From: JAEHDI01 sp035455185
Lineage (GTDB): Bacteria > Acidobacteriota > Terriglobia > Bryobacterales > Bryobacteraceae
Assembly (NCBI GenBank): GCA_035455185.1
Contig: DATIFQ010000536.1
Coordinates: 1 to 48,062 of the forward strand
Length of the DNA: 48,062 nucleotides
Direction: 5' to 3'
Shown here piece by piece: positions 1 through 9,338 of this stretch. Positions within the stretch are counted from its first letter, which is position 1; every line of letters begins with the position of its first letter. Made by a program: the position numbers and the translations under genes. The notes below the pieces were generated by a model. It did no database searches, was not told the DNA's origin, and saw only the letters and a list, made by a program, of their open reading frames with translations.

Positions 1-510
1 CTCGCCGGGACAAAGGAGCGGCTCACTGCCGCAGGCGTTCGCATCACTCGTGAGATGCCGGAGCAGAGCCAGTTCTTCGCCGAGTTTCCCGACGGCGTGC
101 TTGTTGAGTTCACCGGCGATCCGAAACTCGACGCGCCCATCAAGCACCACCACCTCCACCTTGCGTCAAACCAGATCGACGAGATGCGCGCGTGGTATGC
201 GAAGGTGTTTGGCGCGGTGCCGGGCATGCGAGGCAAGTTCAAGGCTGCCGACCTGCCCGGCGTCAATCTTTCGTGGAAGACGGCCGAGAAACCGCCGGTC
301 CCCACCAAGGGCCGCCGGCTCGACCACATCGGCTTTGAGGTGACGGACATCAAGGCGTTCTGCGCGAAGCTCGAAGCGGGCGGTATCAAGCTTGACATGC
401 CTGTTACTCCGCGCCCCGACCTCGGCTTGGTGATTGCCTTCATCACGGACCCGTGGGGCACGCGCATCGAGCTGACTGAGGGGCTCTCACGGCTCAGCGC
501 CGGGAATTGA
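1..510 (+). CDS. VOC-fold (glyoxalase/bleomycin-resistance) protein, 5' end cut off
   Basis: The frame is open from base 1, so the gene begins before the window; an in-frame ATG at 55 is probably internal. The visible part includes a typical second VOC module: an HHHLHLAS strand with a likely metal-ligand His, the YAKVFGA helix, LDHIGFEV, and a C-terminal strand RIELTEGL carrying the usual Glu ligand. VOC proteins are metal-dependent lyases, dioxygenases or isomerases, or drug-binding proteins. The substrate cannot be read from the sequence. The product looks cytoplasmic, with no signal seen in the visible part. The gene ends 38 bp before the stop of the convergent membrane-protein gene. Confidence 0.8.
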   Translation, partial: LAGTKERLTAAGVRITREMPEQSQFFAEFPDGVLVEFTGDPKLDAPIKHHHLHLASNQIDEMRAWYAKVFGAVPGMRGKFKAADLPGVNLSWKTAEKPPVPTKGRRLDHIGFEVTDIKAFCAKLEAGGIKLDMPVTPRPDLGLVIAFITDPWGTRIELTEGLSRLSAGN

Positions 511-548
511 CTACTATCAGTGCAACGGCGCCCGCCATGCCATGCTGC

Positions 549-1205
549 CTATTTCATCCTCAGGATGAAGAACAGCGGCGCCAACACGATCACCAGCATC
601 AACGCCATCAGGCCCCACGACCGCCTGTTTCCGAAATTCAGTGTGTAGCCGAGACCGCACCTCTTTTCGACCATCAGCGACGGATCCGCGGGATTGTAGT
701 AAAACACGCCGAGCTTCCAGCACCCCGCCGGTGTGCCGTCGCCCTCCTCGGATGGCTCGGTGCTCATTCGCATCAACGGAATCGCGAATCCGGCAACGGT
801 GAGAAGCAGCCCGGCGACGGAGGCCCAGATGAGCCGAGCGGCGATCGGCTGTGGAATGACCGGAAGCAGCGCGGCTACGGTCGTCAGGAACGAGACCATC
901 CACATTACGACCAGAAGCATATTCACATTGAGGCGGTGGCGCCGCACGGCCGTCTCTCCCCGCAAAGGCCGCGAGCTGTACTGGATCATCAGCAGGATCG
1001 CCAGCATCAGCGCCAGTGAGCCGGCTGCGATCGCCGGAACCATGAACACCGCGCCGGGCGACTTCCCGACCCAGCGGTCCGCCTGCGCCACCGCGTTGAA
1101 GTGGACGGGAAATCGAGCCGGGAGCTGGTCATAGTGCGACCAAAGAAAATACGCCGCGCCGGCCGGGCCGAGAAACGGGAGGACTGCCAGGAACATGCGG
1201 TTCAT
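549..1205 (-). CDS. DUF1648-type integral membrane protein
   Basis: A protein of 218 residues with about five hydrophobic segments: an N-terminal one (MNRMFLAVLPFLGPAG), two central pairs, and a C-terminal one ending LFFILRMK. The early segment YDQLPARFPVHFNAVAQADRW resembles the DUF1648 signature (LP..vp.HFn..G.pd.w) found in SdpI-like and other membrane proteins of unknown role. A soluble loop near the end (GVFYYNPADPSLMVEKR) resembles the DUF5808 tail seen in such proteins. I chose the ATG at 1205 because a GGTGG-type ribosome site precedes it and the hydrophobic start follows; the frame extends upstream without sense. It is divergent from the gene at 1256. The function is unknown. Confidence 0.72.
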   Translation of the reverse strand: MNRMFLAVLPFLGPAGAAYFLWSHYDQLPARFPVHFNAVAQADRWVGKSPGAVFMVPAIAAGSLALMLAILLMIQYSSRPLRGETAVRRHRLNVNMLLVVMWMVSFLTTVAALLPVIPQPIAARLIWASVAGLLLTVAGFAIPLMRMSTEPSEEGDGTPAGCWKLGVFYYNPADPSLMVEKRCGLGYTLNFGNRRSWGLMALMLVIVLAPLFFILRMK

Positions 1206-1255
1206 TCCACCACCTTGTCCTTCCGCACTATTATGGGGCTTCAGGACGCTCCACG

Positions 1256-2299
1256 ATGCCCTCACGGTATCTGTCAGCCTGGCAAGCGCACTCCCGCCGC
1301 GGGTTTCTAAGCGCGCTCGGCGGCGCAGCAATGCTGCGCCCAATGGCTTGCGCCCCGCAATTCGCCACGCGCGGTGTCGTCCTGATTCCGGAAGACCTGA
1401 CACTTCCGGACTGGCCTGACCGAGCGAAGCAGTCCGGCCTGACGACCGTGGCGCTTCATCACGGACGCTCCGTCTTCGAAGTGATCAAGTCCGTCACTTC
1501 GGGCGCCGGCCAGGAATTCCTCGCCCGCTCGCGCCGACTCAGGCTGGAGGTGGAGTATGAACTCCACGCGATGAGCGAACTGCTTCCCCGCTGGATGTTC
1601 GAAGAGGACAAGAGCCTGTTTCGAATGAACGAAAAAGGCGAGCGCGTACCCGACTGGAACCTGTGTGTCCACTCGACGCGCGCTCTTGAGGTGGCGTCGG
1701 AGAACGCTGTAGCCGTCGCGCGTCTGCTGCGGCCGACCACCAGCCGCTACTTCTACTGGGGCGACGACGGAAGGCCGGGCTGCCGTTGCGGAAAGTGCCG
1801 GGAGTTGTCCGATGGCGAACAGGCGCTGCTGCTGGAAAACCACATGGCGAGGGCGCTACGCCGCCACGACTCGCGCGCGCAACTCGCCCATCTGGCGTAC
1901 AGCACGACGCTGGCTGCTCCGCGCCAGGTGAAGCCCGAGCCAAACGTGTTCCTCGAGTATGCACCGATCGCCCGGCGTTACGACATTCCCTATTCGGAAC
2001 AGATGGAGGGTCGAGACGGCCTCGCGAATCTCGACGCCAACCTGCGGGTGTTTCCGGCGGCAACCGCACAGGTCCTGGAATATTGGCTGGACGTATCGCG
2101 CTTCTCCCGCTGGAAGCGCCCGGCAGCGAAATTGCCTTGGAACCGCGATGTCTTCCTGGCGGATGTGCGCACATACGCGGCACGCGGAATTCGTCATATC
2201 ACTTCATTCGCCTGCTACATCGATGCAGAGTACGTCAGAAGGCACGGCGAGCCGTGGGCCATTTCCGAATATGGCGCCGGACTCCGCCAGAGAATGTAG
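1256..2299 (+). CDS. Secreted DUF4838-like protein (glycoside-hydrolase-like)
   Basis: A protein of 347 residues. The N-terminus has a Tat-like signal (SRRGFLSALGG, residues 13-23) followed by an Ala/Met-rich stretch, so export is likely. The body resembles the DUF4838 family, whose members sit in polysaccharide-degradation loci and have a TIM-barrel-like fold. Visible hallmarks are the YFYWGDDGR turn followed by a CRCGKC cysteine cluster (C176, C178, C181), and a later EYAPIARRY segment. The family assignment is from memory of these motifs. No catalytic residue pair is established. It is transcribed divergently from the DUF1648-type gene, with 50 bp between starts, and converges on the TPR gene. 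Confidence 0.6.
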   Translation: MPSRYLSAWQAHSRRGFLSALGGAAMLRPMACAPQFATRGVVLIPEDLTLPDWPDRAKQSGLTTVALHHGRSVFEVIKSVTSGAGQEFLARSRRLRLEVEYELHAMSELLPRWMFEEDKSLFRMNEKGERVPDWNLCVHSTRALEVASENAVAVARLLRPTTSRYFYWGDDGRPGCRCGKCRELSDGEQALLLENHMARALRRHDSRAQLAHLAYSTTLAAPRQVKPEPNVFLEYAPIARRYDIPYSEQMEGRDGLANLDANLRVFPAATAQVLEYWLDVSRFSRWKRPAAKLPWNRDVFLADVRTYAARGIRHITSFACYIDAEYVRRHGEPWAISEYGAGLRQRM

Positions 2300-2333
2300 G
2301 GATTGCAGTGAGCGGCCAGACCGTTGGAAGCTC

Positions 2334-3791
2334 TTATCGGTCAGGGGAAGTCAGCTCCAGGAACCGGGCCTCTTCTTTCGCGCGCTGCTGCGCCTTGATC
2401 TGAGCGGTGGCGGCGAATGCCTCCCGCGCCTCGGCCAGACGACCTACCTCTTTGTACCAGGTCGCCAGACGGTAATGCCACGACCCGTCCGGGTCAGCAG
2501 CTATCGCATGCTTCATCTCCGCAATAGCCGGAGCGAACTCGCCGGATTTCGCATACGCATCGGCAAGGCCCGCATGCGCCTTGGCAAGGTCAGGCTCCCG
2601 CTCGAGCGCCCGCCGGAAACGTCCCGCAGCCGCGCCTGCGTTATCGCTCTTTAGAAGCTGCATTCCGAGTTCCACGTTCAACTCCTCATTATCGGAACGG
2701 TCCGCCGCCTGTTGCGTGTACTCCAGGGCCGCCGCGGGGTCGCGTGGAGCAATGAACCGGATGAAGAGCAACTGCGCCTCGACGTTGTCCGGAGCCAGCC
2801 TTGCCGCCTTCTCGTACGCGGCTTGCGCCGCAGCGCTGTCGCCGGCGTTCTTCGCCAGGTCCGCTAGAAGCAGGCAGGCGTGGAGCGAATTCGGATTGCG
2901 CCGGACGCTTTCGACCAGTATTTCCCTAGCGAGCGCATAGCAGGTTAGGGAGAGCCAATATCGCTCGCGCTGCGTGTCGGACGGCAAAAGCGACTGAAAT
3001 ACCTCCTCGTAGCTACCATCACGCCAAAGAGCGAGTGCAGGCGCCAGTGGATCGGGGGCAGAGTCAGGTTCCATATCGCTGATTGCCTCCGCCTTTTCAG
3101 GCTGGTTACGGCGTAGGTAGAACGCCCGCAACGCACCGCGCACCTCCCCTGACTCGGGCAAGGCCTCAAGGGCCGCCTGGTAGTTCGCCTCTGCGGCTTC
3201 GTTCGCATCTCCGATCGCGAGATACTCTGCCAGTAACAGCTTTCCATACCCCGAACCCGAATCAATCAACTTCCGCGCAATCGATTTGCTGAAATTGAGG
3301 TACGCGATCGCCAGTGCGTAGCGGGCCTCCTCCATTCCCGGCTGGCGTGACAAGACGCCCCGGTACAGCGCGATCGCCTCTTCGAAATGCCCAAGTTTCG
3401 CTTGTGCATCGGCGAGCGCATAGCCCGTCTGAGCGTTTGCGGGATCGAGCTTCAACGCGGCGCCGAGCGGTGCCAGGGCTTTCCGGGGTTCCTCGAACCG
3501 TAGGTATTCAAGCCCCAGAAAGAGCTGTGGCGACGTCAACTGCGGCTTCAACTCCACCGCCTTCTCGAAGGCGTGAAGCGCCTCCCGGTGGCGGCCGAGC
3601 TCGTATAGAACCAGTCCCTGGTTCGCCCAAACTTCCGCAATGGTTGCGTCCATTCTGAGGACAGCGCTGTACTTCTCGAGCGCCCCGGCGAAATCCCGCC
3701 GCTGCTCGGCCTGGCGGGCTTCACGGAAGAGCGTTGGAATATCCTCGGCGCCGCCCCCGAGCGCGGCCGCTACAACGAGAACTGCGATCAT
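2334..3791 (-). CDS. Secreted tetratricopeptide-repeat protein
   Basis: A protein of 485 residues with a short signal-like start (MIAVLVVAAALGGGAED) and then TPR units almost to the end. Repeats are visible around residues 20-150 (for example EVWANQGLVLYELGRHREAL followed by a helix ending LKP) and again around 350-470. The middle is looser. TPR arrays are protein-interaction scaffolds. Its ATG overlaps the stop of the upstream TPR gene by 4 bp (ATGA), so the two are probably translationally coupled. With the TonB receptor upstream they form a likely operon, suggesting a periplasmic partner in substrate handling. That role is inferred only from context. Confidence 0.8.
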   Translation of the reverse strand: MIAVLVVAAALGGGAEDIPTLFREARQAEQRRDFAGALEKYSAVLRMDATIAEVWANQGLVLYELGRHREALHAFEKAVELKPQLTSPQLFLGLEYLRFEEPRKALAPLGAALKLDPANAQTGYALADAQAKLGHFEEAIALYRGVLSRQPGMEEARYALAIAYLNFSKSIARKLIDSGSGYGKLLLAEYLAIGDANEAAEANYQAALEALPESGEVRGALRAFYLRRNQPEKAEAISDMEPDSAPDPLAPALALWRDGSYEEVFQSLLPSDTQRERYWLSLTCYALAREILVESVRRNPNSLHACLLLADLAKNAGDSAAAQAAYEKAARLAPDNVEAQLLFIRFIAPRDPAAALEYTQQAADRSDNEELNVELGMQLLKSDNAGAAAGRFRRALEREPDLAKAHAGLADAYAKSGEFAPAIAEMKHAIAADPDGSWHYRLATWYKEVGRLAEAREAFAATAQIKAQQRAKEEARFLELTSPDR

Positions 3792-4813
3792 GGCTGTGCG
3801 AAGTCCGGTACTTCCACGTGGCTCTTGAGGTCGGCAAGCGCCCGGAACCGCGCAAGCTGTGCGCTCGCTTTCTCGGCCTCGCCGAGCCAGCGATACACGA
3901 GCCCAAGCTGGTAGTGATACTCGGACCGGCTCTCATCCAGTTTCACAGCTTCCTCCAGCTCCTTGCGCGCCGCTCGAAGGTCGCCGATCTCTGCCAGCTC
4001 CTTTCCGAGGTGAAAGTGCGGCCGCGCCCAATCCGGCCGCGCTTCCACCGCCCGGCGGAAGAGCGCCAGCGCCTGCTCGGGAGCGTTACGTGTCCGGTAC
4101 AGGAAGCCGAGTTGCAGTAGCGGCCAGGCGCACTCACGACCGTTTTCACAGGCCGACAGCGCCTGTTTGTAACTGGTTTCGGCTGCTTCTACCTTCCCGA
4201 GCCGTTCTTGCGTCTGCCCCAACGCCGTCCAGCCCTTGACCGAGGCGCGGTTCAGATCGACGGCACGCTGCAGGGCATCATGTGCTTCCCGGAATCTCCG
4301 CAACTCGAAGAGCGTGCGGCCCTGGTAATAATGGCCCTCCCAATCGCCGGGCTGGAGAGCGACGGCTTTGGCGAAAGCCTTTTCCGATTCGCGCAAAACC
4401 CCGCCGAGCGCGTAATCCAGCCCGAGAATCTTGTAAATTTCCGCGTGGTCTGGGTGCCGCCGAGCCGCTTGCTCCAACCACGAGATCGAATCGTTCAGGC
4501 GGCCCAACCGCATCGTAGCCACTGCGAGCAGCATCAACCCGTCCAACGATTCCCGCTGGCGTATCGCGGCAGAGGCCGATCGTTCGGCCAGTTCGTACCG
4601 CCCCGTCCGGGCGTAAATTTGCGCGATCAGGAGATGCCCGGTGCTCCACTCTGGCAGTCGCCGCAGTTCTTCAGCGATCGCTCGCTCCGCGCCCGAGTAA
4701 TTCCGAGCGTTGAGCATTTCCCGGATCCTTTGGGGAACCGGGACGTCCTGGGACAAGGCAATGGCCGCAAGAAACATCGCGCACAGCGCCAGCGCAACTG
4801 CTCTTGCGGCCAT
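3788..4813 (-). CDS. Secreted tetratricopeptide-repeat protein
   Basis: A protein of 341 residues. I place the start at the ATG at 4813 because it is followed directly by a good signal peptide (MAARAVALALCAMFLAAIALSQ) and preceded by GGGAGGGAT; the frame runs upstream but shows nothing protein-like. At least six TPR units follow, with clear examples such as AEIYKILGLDYALGGVLRES, WEGHYYQGRTLFELRRFREA and SEYHYQLGLVYRWLGEAEKA. It lies 58 bp downstream of the TonB receptor and overlaps the next TPR gene by 4 bp. It is likely periplasmic or membrane-associated. No enzymatic domain is seen. Confidence 0.82.
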   Translation of the reverse strand: MAARAVALALCAMFLAAIALSQDVPVPQRIREMLNARNYSGAERAIAEELRRLPEWSTGHLLIAQIYARTGRYELAERSASAAIRQRESLDGLMLLAVATMRLGRLNDSISWLEQAARRHPDHAEIYKILGLDYALGGVLRESEKAFAKAVALQPGDWEGHYYQGRTLFELRRFREAHDALQRAVDLNRASVKGWTALGQTQERLGKVEAAETSYKQALSACENGRECAWPLLQLGFLYRTRNAPEQALALFRRAVEARPDWARPHFHLGKELAEIGDLRAARKELEEAVKLDESRSEYHYQLGLVYRWLGEAEKASAQLARFRALADLKSHVEVPDFAQP

Positions 4814-4871
4814 CAACCCGATCCCTCCCGAGAGGAAACGGCTCCCTCGCACATCCGGGACCCGCCGTACA

Positions 4872-7800
4872 TCAGAACACAAAGCGTATTTGGGCTTGCA
4901 TCTGCCGTTCGAGGTTTGAACGGCCCCAGAACGACCCAAAGCCAATAGCCCGGCCGCCCTGGATTCGCTGCGTATTGGTTACGCCCGTGTCGGGATTGTT
5001 CCAGATGCTCCGGTTGAAGGCGTTGAGAGCATCCATTCGCAGCTCCAGCGTCGTACCTTCTGTGAAGTGTATCTGTTTAGACAGCGCGAGGTCCTCGTTG
5101 ACGTAAGGGAAGCCGCGGATTGCACTGTAGGCCCGCGCTGCATTGCCAACCGTGTAGGCATCGGGTGCTTTGAAGGCGTTGATATTGAACATCCACGCCT
5201 GTCCCGGCCAAACGCTGTCGACCTTGTTCTCCAGCGACTGGCCGGAAACAATATCGTAGCGTCCGGCATTGTTGAAGATCACATTTCCCAAATTGTTGGG
5301 ATAGCCCATGCCAAGCGCGCTGCCACTGGCGTAATTCAGGATGCCCGCGATTTTCCACCCGCCGATTACATGCTTCGCCGCAGCATTGGTTACCAGGTTG
5401 CCGAGCGGTAGTTCGTAACCGAACGCCACGGCCAGATTGTGCGTCCTGTCGCCGGGATTGTTGGATGCAGTGGCCAGAGCCCGTTCGAGCGACAGCTTCT
5501 TCGCGTCTACGGATCCCGCACCGCCCCACCCAAAGGCATCATCTACTGTCGTGATCGCTTTCGACAGGGTGTACGCGACCAGAAAATCAACTCCCTTCGA
5601 GAGACGCTGAGTCGCTTTGACCTGGAGCGAGTTGTAGTCGCTCTCGCCAACTGTCGCCTGCGGATCGCCGATCCCGCGGTACTGCGGAAATGGACGTAGC
5701 GCCTGCGCCACCGTACCTGAGAATCCCTCGTACGGGTACGTCACGCCGAGGGCTTGGGCGTCGGCGGCGTTGTTGATCTGGCGAAGCAGCTTATCGCCGA
5801 GGGAAAGCACGCCGAAGTCGTTCTGGTTCAGGTTGACGAAATTGCCGGTAATCAGCCGCGTGCCGTGGTTGCCTACATACGCTGCCTCAACGGTCAGGTT
5901 CGGGGTGATCTGGCGCTGGACGGTGAAGTTCCAGTTATAGATCCGTGGAAGTCTGCCGCTCTCCGGCCGGTATGCCGCGAGTCCCTGGTTGTTCAGAAGC
6001 GTGACATCAAAGACCGGAGGAACGACGGTGACCGGCGGAAATCCGCTATCCAGCGAGAATTGTGCCTGAGTTGCCGGATCGATGGCGGGATACTGCGCGT
6101 TCACGCTGCCGACACCATTGGACTGGATCGGGTCGAAGGTGTTGACCTCGAGCCGCCCGTAAACAACCCCAAATCCGCCGCGAACCACGGTCTTGTCGCT
6201 GACCCTGTATGCGGCGCCGATGCGCGGTCCGAAATCCCTCTTATCCGTATCGAGCCAACTGTCGCGGCCCGTGCGGCCAGGCTCCGATCCTGAGCCCAGG
6301 AACCCGAGCGCGCCGGGCCGCCCGCCTGCACCGGTATTGGGCAGGGTGGGAACGAACGACGCAATGCGGCCGTATTTCTCGGTCAAAGGGCGGTGCAGAT
6401 CATACCGCAGGCCGTAGTTGACGGTCAGTCTGGGAGTGATCTTGAAATCGTCCTGGGCATAGAACGCATAGTCGGAGTACCGGTAAGAGTAATGTCCAGC
6501 CGAGTTCAGGTAGCTGCCCGGGCCCGCCTGGCCGAGCAGAAAGCTCGCGAAGGCGCTGCCGAGCAGGCTGTAATTCCCCGAACTGCCCGATAGGTAAGGG
6601 AGCGCGGTCTGGGCAGCATTGAATGACAATCCGCCGTACGCGCCGTTGCCGCCGAAGAAGTTCGCGTTGGACTTCCGGTATTCGACGCCGAACTTCAACG
6701 TGTGCGAGCCGACCGTCTTCGACAGAGAGTCGACGACGGTGGGCACGGTGTGGTAGAGGTGCTTCAATTGTTGCGTGCCGAAAGCGCTCAGACCGTCGAT
6801 GTTGACCGCCGGGAACCACCCCTTTAGCAGTGTGCCCTTCAAACCCAATTGGGCCTCCGGATCGAAGCCGCGGTCAGGCACGCCATCCGGATTCTGGTAC
6901 CGCAGCAGGCCGACGGTGAAGTGGTTCAGGGCGGTGCTCCCGAACGTGTAATCGTGATTCAGGCGGGCAATCTTGGACGTGATCGTCTGGTCGCGCGCGG
7001 GGTCGGCCGCGCCGAACGGAGTCGCGCCGTTGATCTTGTGGGTGTACATGTAGTTAAACGAGCCCGAGAGGCGGCTTTTCGGCGAGAAGTCATGATCGAT
7101 CTTGAGACTCCAGATGATCTCATCGCGCAATGGTGTGCCAGCAATCCCGAGCAGGTTGTTGCTGTCGAGGCCGGCGATGCCCGCTGGCGGCAGGAAGCTC
7201 AGGATCTTCTTGGCGACCTCGCTGCGCAACGGGACCTGGTTATTCGCAAACGGATCGCGCACGACGTAGCTCTGTCCGTTCACCACCTCCGTTCGTGTTG
7301 TCGCGGGGTCGTAGATCTGCCCCTGCTGAATCGGACGTCCTAGCACGTCGTTTCCGAGAACGTTCCCTGTCAGCAAGGAGGAGAGATCACCGTTTCGCCA
7401 CTCACTGCGTGGAACGTCGTAGAAGCCCTGCTGCTTTTCGCGGTCGTAGTATTCCTCGTAAGAGGTAAACCAGAAAGTCCTGTTCTTCCCGTTATAGAGC
7501 TTGGGGAATACCACCGGGCCGCCGATCGTGCCGCCGAATTCATGCCGCCTGAGCCTGGTCTTTTCGCCGCTATCTTTGTTTCTGGCGTTCAAGAACTCAT
7601 TCCGCAGGTATTCGTACGCAGTGCCGTGCAGGTTGTTCGTGCCGGACTTAAGTGTGAAATTCATGATCGCGCCGCCGGCCTGGCCGTATTCCGCATTGAA
7701 GTTGGCGGTCTGAACGCTGATCTCCTGGATAGCGTCCACCGAAGGTTGCGCCTCGTTGAAGACGCCGGGCGTGGGGTTGGTGCTGGAGGCACCATCAATC

Positions 7801-8375
7801 CGGATCTCCTCAGAGAAGCTCTGGAGACCGTTCTGGCTGGTAACCGGCCAGCTCTGGTCGCGGCTTACGGACGAGCCCGGAACCAGCCGGAGGAAGCTCA
7901 TTGGGTTGCGCATCGCACCGCCGAAATCGATTGGCAGGGCGCTGAGCTTCTCCTGCGTTACCGAAGTGGAGACCTCAGCGCTTTCCGTTTTCAGCATGCT
8001 GGCATCAGCATGTACCTCAATAGTCTCCGTCAGTTGGCCTACCTGCAGGGAAACATTCTGCGTCACGGTCTGGGTGGCGCCCACCGTAATGCCGTTCTGC
8101 ACGTAGGCTCTGAATCCGGTGTGCTTGACCGACATGTTATACGTGCCCGCAGGCAACTCCTGGAACACGTATACCCCGGTTTCGCTTGTCAGTGCTTCAC
8201 GCGCGGTGTTGGTGGCGGCGTTCGTCACCGTGACCGTCACGCGCGGGACAGGAGCGGAGGTCGGATCGGTGACCAGACCGGTCAACGAGCCGCGGTCGCT
8301 CTGTCCGTAAGAACATACTCCGAGTGCCAGCATCAGAGCGGCGATGCATACTATAGGCACCCACTTCGATTGCAT
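4872..8375 (-). CDS. TonB-dependent receptor, Oar-like, with carboxypeptidase-regulatory domain
   Basis: A protein of 1167 residues, the size usual for acidobacterial Oar-like receptors. Order of domains: signal peptide (about 1-24); CarboxypepD_reg-like beta-sandwich (about 27-110, with GSLTGLVTDPTSAPVPRVTV and ETGVYVFQELPAGTYN); plug (about 120-240, with EIRIDGASSTNPTP and NAEYGQAGGAIMNF); then a long beta-barrel ending in the outer-membrane-type terminus AQIRFVF. Such receptors take up large ligands, often glycans or peptides, using TonB energy. The ATG is preceded by AAGGAGAGG. A small palindrome (TCGCTTAGCGA, 8410-8420) lies just upstream. Two TPR genes follow in the same direction. Decayed hydrolase-like fragments lie upstream. 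The substrate is unknown. Confidence 0.93.
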   Translation of the reverse strand: MQSKWVPIVCIAALMLALGVCSYGQSDRGSLTGLVTDPTSAPVPRVTVTVTNAATNTAREALTSETGVYVFQELPAGTYNMSVKHTGFRAYVQNGITVGATQTVTQNVSLQVGQLTETIEVHADASMLKTESAEVSTSVTQEKLSALPIDFGGAMRNPMSFLRLVPGSSVSRDQSWPVTSQNGLQSFSEEIRIDGASSTNPTPGVFNEAQPSVDAIQEISVQTANFNAEYGQAGGAIMNFTLKSGTNNLHGTAYEYLRNEFLNARNKDSGEKTRLRRHEFGGTIGGPVVFPKLYNGKNRTFWFTSYEEYYDREKQQGFYDVPRSEWRNGDLSSLLTGNVLGNDVLGRPIQQGQIYDPATTRTEVVNGQSYVVRDPFANNQVPLRSEVAKKILSFLPPAGIAGLDSNNLLGIAGTPLRDEIIWSLKIDHDFSPKSRLSGSFNYMYTHKINGATPFGAADPARDQTITSKIARLNHDYTFGSTALNHFTVGLLRYQNPDGVPDRGFDPEAQLGLKGTLLKGWFPAVNIDGLSAFGTQQLKHLYHTVPTVVDSLSKTVGSHTLKFGVEYRKSNANFFGGNGAYGGLSFNAAQTALPYLSGSSGNYSLLGSAFASFLLGQAGPGSYLNSAGHYSYRYSDYAFYAQDDFKITPRLTVNYGLRYDLHRPLTEKYGRIASFVPTLPNTGAGGRPGALGFLGSGSEPGRTGRDSWLDTDKRDFGPRIGAAYRVSDKTVVRGGFGVVYGRLEVNTFDPIQSNGVGSVNAQYPAIDPATQAQFSLDSGFPPVTVVPPVFDVTLLNNQGLAAYRPESGRLPRIYNWNFTVQRQITPNLTVEAAYVGNHGTRLITGNFVNLNQNDFGVLSLGDKLLRQINNAADAQALGVTYPYEGFSGTVAQALRPFPQYRGIGDPQATVGESDYNSLQVKATQRLSKGVDFLVAYTLSKAITTVDDAFGWGGAGSVDAKKLSLERALATASNNPGDRTHNLAVAFGYELPLGNLVTNAAAKHVIGGWKIAGILNYASGSALGMGYPNNLGNVIFNNAGRYDIVSGQSLENKVDSVWPGQAWMFNINAFKAPDAYTVGNAARAYSAIRGFPYVNEDLALSKQIHFTEGTTLELRMDALNAFNRSIWNNPDTGVTNTQRIQGGRAIGFGSFWGRSNLERQMQAQIRFVF

Positions 8376-8475
8376 GGAACCTCTCCTTATTCTGCCGCGA
8401 TGTTCGCTATCGCTTAGCGACGGCTATTTGTGTAAACCAACAGCCCACACCGGCTGGCCCCGGATTGGAGCGCGT

Positions 8476-8757
8476 TTACCTCGATGTCGTGATACTCACT
8501 CCAGAACCAGGCGGTGCTTTCAAAAAAGCTACCTCGCGATCTTTGGATTGCCAGATCGCAGACCTTCCAGAACTTCTTTTGTCCTGAGTTGCCGAAGCGA
8601 GGAACTCTAAGTCGTTCCGGTTGAATTCTGGCACATAGTGGCGGATGGAGGTAGGTTGAAGCACCGGTCTCGACTGCTTAGGCGCTTCGGCTCGAACCAG
8701 GGGTAGGACCACCCCCAGTCCTGGCAGGACTTTACACACTGACATCGGCTTCAACAT
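8476..8757 (-). pseudogene. Decayed fragment A of a secreted protein, homologous to fragment B
   Basis: Read on the minus strand from the ATG at 8757, the fragment gives a signal-like start (MLKPMSVCKVLPGLG) and then PVLQPTSIRHYVPEFNRND. Sequence after about residue 50 no longer looks like a folded protein. The first 100 or so bases align without gaps to fragment B at 9271 downwards. The motif with HYV.EFNRND resembles, from memory, the N-terminus of a secreted six-hairpin (MGH1/trehalase-like) glycoside hydrolase family of acidobacteria and planctomycetes. If so, only the first 50 residues survive here. A functional small protein cannot be excluded. Confidence 0.45.
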
Positions 8758-8881
8758 CTTTCCGCAGTAAGCGGGCAAGAGCAGCCTCGAGGGTGACCTA
8801 GCTAGCATGCTCCGGAAGAGCGGCGAACACAAGAGGGGCTGTGGTTAAATTTTATAAATGTAATAAATATAGTATTTTCAG

Positions 8882-9288
8882 TCAGGTACGTTGAAGGGTG
8901 AGCACCCGAAACCGGAAGTGGATTGCCGTCGTATTTCTTCCATCCCGCTCGGGCCTTTTCGCGCGGAACCACTTCAACCTCGGCGACGAGCCGATCTCTT
9001 CACCGTCGGCGAACGCGTGTACCCCCGCTCCAATGCCGCTACTTTCGAGTTCTTTGTCCGACGACTTGAAGAACGGGATATTCTGCTCCAGCCAGGCCCT
9101 GGCCGCGTTGTTATCGATGCAGTTAGTCTTCCGCTCTGCGTCATTCCCGTTTGAATTCCTCCACATAGTACCGGAAAGCGCCGGGCTGCAAGCACCAGTT
9201 TGGATTGCCTGGGCGCTCCGGCCAGGACCAGTGGCAGGCTCACTACCAAGGCCAGCAGGGCTTCAGCGGATGACGTCGGTTTCCTTCA
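8882..9288 (-). pseudogene. Decayed fragment B of the same secreted protein, frameshifted
   Basis: This is collinear with fragment A. In the same frame it begins with a signal-like stretch (LLALVVSLPLVLAGAPRQS), but the start codon is unclear. Removing one extra G in GCTTGCAG and one in ACGGGAAT relative to A restores YYVEEFKRNDAERK, then AARAWLEQNIPFFKSSDKELE, a continuation not present in A. After that the reading is disrupted again, with out-of-frame traces further on. Two single-base insertions and later stops mark it as a pseudogene. The recovered text fits the same remembered glycoside-hydrolase family (WL..NIP.F...DKE.E). An AT-rich stretch (about 8846-8880) separates the two fragments. 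Confidence 0.5.
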
Positions 9289-9338
9289 GTGTGCCGAGCC
9301 CGAAATTGTCACGAGGACCTGCCGGCTCCCCAACTCCA

